Below are positions 3,476 to 5,446 of a stretch of 5,446 bases of DNA, piece after piece. Positions within the stretch are counted from its first letter, which is position 1, and each line of letters starts with the position of its first letter. The notes beneath the pieces were generated by a model. It searched no databases, was not told the origin of the DNA, and saw only the letters and a program-made list of their open reading frames with translations. Source of the stretch: Methanolobus sp. UBA32. Its GTDB lineage: Archaea; Halobacteriota; Methanosarcinia; Methanosarcinales; Methanosarcinaceae. A program made the translations under genes and the position numbers. The stretch covers positions 1-5,446 of the forward strand of contig DAZF01000017.1 in assembly GCA_002507205.1 (NCBI GenBank). The letters run 5' to 3'.

Positions 3476-5446
3476 TTAATAACACACTTCATTTTGTTTT
3501 TCATGGTTTTGGATAGGTATCGTAAATGTGAAGGTACTTCCTTTCCCAAATTCACTTTCAACACGTATTTCCCCTGAATGCATCTGTACATAGTACTTAA
3601 CAATTGAAAGTCCTAAGCCAGTTCCACCATAGACACGGTTAGAGGAGGAACTCACCTGCTTAAAAGAGTCAAAAATACGTTGTTGCTCGTGCACAGGGAT
3701 TCCAATGCCATCATCAGATATCGATATCTCAATATTGTCCCCATTTATTTTGCAATCGATCCATACTTTGCCTTTTATGTCAGTGAATTTGATGGCATTG
3801 CTAAGAAGGTTGTACATGATCTGTTTGAGCTTAATCTCGTCAGCATACACTTCTATATCTTCACACTCGTCATTGAACTTGAAATCAATGGATTTCTTCA
3901 TTATCATAGGTTCCATTGAAGATATGACCTCAGCGATTGTTTTGTGCAGATCTGTTTTTTCAGGTTCAAATTTCATATTGCCGGATTCAACTTTGGAAAT
4001 ATCGAGTATATCATTAATCACATCCAGCAGATGACTCCCACTGTTTAGGATATTTGAAACATATTTCTTCTGTTTGTCATTTAAATAGCCAAATGTGTTA
4101 TCCAACAGAACCTGGGAAAAGCCGAGAACTGAATTTAACGGCGTGCGTAATTCATGGCTCATATTAGCGATAAATTCCGATTTGGTACGACTTGAATCCT
4201 CTGCAAGGATTTTAGCTTCAATAAGAGCAAGTTCTGCCTTTTTGCGTTCGGTGATATCGGTTAAAAATAACGTAAGTCCGATAATATTTCCCTGATTGTC
4301 TTTAAGTGGGCTGTATACATTTTCATACCACCGCCTTTCAAGTGACGTATCTCCATATTCTTCAATTAGGGTAAACGCTTCGCCTGCAAGTGCCCTATCA
4401 AAGTTCTTTTTTGCTTTCTCTTTATCTGCATCATTTTTGATGTAGGTGAGCATACTGATTCCAACTTCAATACGGACACCCCATATTTGCTCCATTGTTG
4501 CCTGGTGATTTGTGTTGAAAGCAATGTAACGATACTCTCTGTCAATAGCGAATATGACAACATCGTTAGGACTTTCAAGTACTCCCTGCAAGAGATTGTA
4601 TGCCTGCCTGTACTCCTGCTCAGTCTTCTGCAGTGCTTTTTCGGTTAGTTTACGCTCGGAGATATCAAGAACAAAACCATCTACTATGAAAGTTTCTCCT
4701 TTCATGTAACTGCTCATTCTCGCGTTAACTAATATCCAGATGTTCTTACCATCTGAGCATACGATCTCATATTCAAAATTCTCAACATGGCCTTGATCTT
4801 TAAGGATGTTTATTAGTTCTTCACGGCTTTTGGGATTAACATACAGCTGTTTCCCCATCTCCTGGAAGTAACTCGTGGCTTGCTCAGGAGTATTCAGGCC
4901 TAAAATACGGGCCATCTCCGGATTTGTCTGAATCACTTTTTTTTCGGAGCTTATACGGAACATTCCCACAGGGACATTATCGATAAAGTTCTGGAGCTTT
5001 ACCTCATTCTCTTTTAAGGCAGCCTGAGATTTTTTGCGGGTCAACTGGTTCTTAAGAATACTTCCAAGTAGCACTGTTCCAATCGGATAGATCAGCATTA
5101 CTGGCAGGCTTATCTCCCTCATAACCTCCAGAGAATAAGGCCATGGAAGCAATAACATGCAAAGAATCATGACAACGTGTACAAGAATACCTAAAGCGTA
5201 TAGATCGAACTTGCCGAAGAGCTGTTGCATTCTTTCATAATAATGCCTCCACAATAGTCCGAGTGCCACAGCGCTAACTGTTGTCATGACACCAACAATT
5301 GCACCAACACCAACAAGATAGAGACGGTAAGAAATAACAATTAATCCTCCGATAACTGTAGGGAAAAATCCAAAGAAAAGACCAACTATGCTTAGCAGAA
5401 TGGTACGTGTATCATAGAATACTCCCGGGGCAAGTTCCCAAGGGTT
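3476..5446 (-). CDS. Membrane sensor histidine kinase, LytS-type 5TM + 2 PAS + HisKA + HATPase (5' partial)
   Basis: The frame is open to the window edge, giving the C-terminal 656 residues; the start lies beyond 5446. Residues 1-130 are the end of a 5TM-5TMR_LYT-like membrane domain, with the motif YDTRTILLSIVGLFFG (11-26) and about four membrane spans. Two PAS domains follow (roughly 146-267 and 273-401), each ending in the PAC-like DISERK or DITERKK. The kinase core has SHELRTPLN with phospho-acceptor H431 (codon 4154-4156), an N box NLLSNAIKF, a G1 box DDGIGIP (about 577-583), an F-box-like FDSF, and a G2 box GGTGLGLS (about 605-613). All catalytic elements are present, so it should autophosphorylate. 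The signal and the partner response regulator are unknown; no receiver domain is attached and none is encoded in the window. This architecture is common in Methanosarcinales. It is convergent with the left operon and looks like host chromosome, not part of the mobile element. Confidence 0.95.
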   Translation of the reverse strand, partial: NPWELAPGVFYDTRTILLSIVGLFFGFFPTVIGGLIVISYRLYLVGVGAIVGVMTTVSAVALGLLWRHYYERMQQLFGKFDLYALGILVHVVMILCMLLLPWPYSLEVMREISLPVMLIYPIGTVLLGSILKNQLTRKKSQAALKENEVKLQNFIDNVPVGMFRISSEKKVIQTNPEMARILGLNTPEQATSYFQEMGKQLYVNPKSREELINILKDQGHVENFEYEIVCSDGKNIWILVNARMSSYMKGETFIVDGFVLDISERKLTEKALQKTEQEYRQAYNLLQGVLESPNDVVIFAIDREYRYIAFNTNHQATMEQIWGVRIEVGISMLTYIKNDADKEKAKKNFDRALAGEAFTLIEEYGDTSLERRWYENVYSPLKDNQGNIIGLTLFLTDITERKKAELALIEAKILAEDSSRTKSEFIANMSHELRTPLNSVLGFSQVLLDNTFGYLNDKQKKYVSNILNSGSHLLDVINDILDISKVESGNMKFEPEKTDLHKTIAEVISSMEPMIMKKSIDFKFNDECEDIEVYADEIKLKQIMYNLLSNAIKFTDIKGKVWIDCKINGDNIEISISDDGIGIPVHEQQRIFDSFKQVSSSSNRVYGGTGLGLSIVKYYVQMHSGEIRVESEFGKGSTFTFTIPIQNHEKQNEVCY

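Noticed and set aside
3373..3603. Minus-strand ORF of 76 codons overlapping the kinase 3' end
   Set aside because: Most of it is an out-of-frame reading of the kinase ATPase region; no ribosome-binding site, and the tail beyond 3476 is AT-rich non-coding sequence.
3476..5287. The ATG at 5285-5287 as the start of the histidine kinase
   Set aside because: The same frame stays open for 53 more codons to the window edge and encodes typical LytS-type membrane sequence (YDTRTILLSIVG), so the gene is 5' truncated by the window.
1..5446. CRISPR array, insertion sequence or transposase
   Set aside because: No regularly spaced repeats, no transposase motif and no terminal inverted repeats were found on either strand.

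Overview
The window is archaeal in character and most likely comes from a methanogen of the Methanosarcinales. Three things suggest this. Ribosome-binding sites such as AGGTGAT match the archaeal 16S 3' end. The large minus-strand sensor kinase has a LytS-like membrane domain followed by two PAS domains and a kinase core, an architecture common in Methanosarcina-like genomes. Base composition is moderately AT-rich. The genus cannot be named from this sequence.

Region 1 (1-3116, plus strand) is a compact virus- or plasmid-like operon of small genes that overlap or lie 4-21 bases apart. In order: a protein with four CxxC knuckles (two zinc ribbons), an unrecognised 93-residue protein, a 153-residue protein with a His/Cys zinc-knuckle-like N-terminus and an acidic remainder, an RtcB-family RNA ligase with all its signature motifs, a small protein resembling the DUF5983 family, a puzzling ~50-codon gene that looks doubly frameshifted, and a 111-residue protein with a lysine-rich helical tail. 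A clear hairpin terminator follows. RtcB is the only gene with a firm biochemical assignment: it seals RNA 2',3'-cyclic phosphate ends to 5'-OH ends, as in tRNA splicing and RNA repair. In a mobile element it could repair tRNAs cut by host nucleases, but that is inference.

Region 2 (3117-3475) is a junction. It starts with a 49-nt tRNA relic whose acceptor stem and T arm are perfect but whose 3' D-stem strand and whole anticodon arm are missing. A perfect 13-nt palindrome follows at once, then about 300 bases with no supported gene and AT-rich, T-run-containing sequence between the convergent transcription units. The relic is a good candidate for the attachment-site scar at the right edge of the mobile element.

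Region 3 (3476-5446, minus strand) holds the C-terminal 656 residues of a membrane-bound sensor histidine kinase. It looks like ordinary host chromosome and runs off the right edge of the window.

The most notable observations are the anticodon-less tRNA relic beside an RtcB-bearing operon, the atypical compact RtcB in a virus-like cluster, and the 2588-2740 locus, where the reading frame with good coding character lies one base off the frame that has the start codon.
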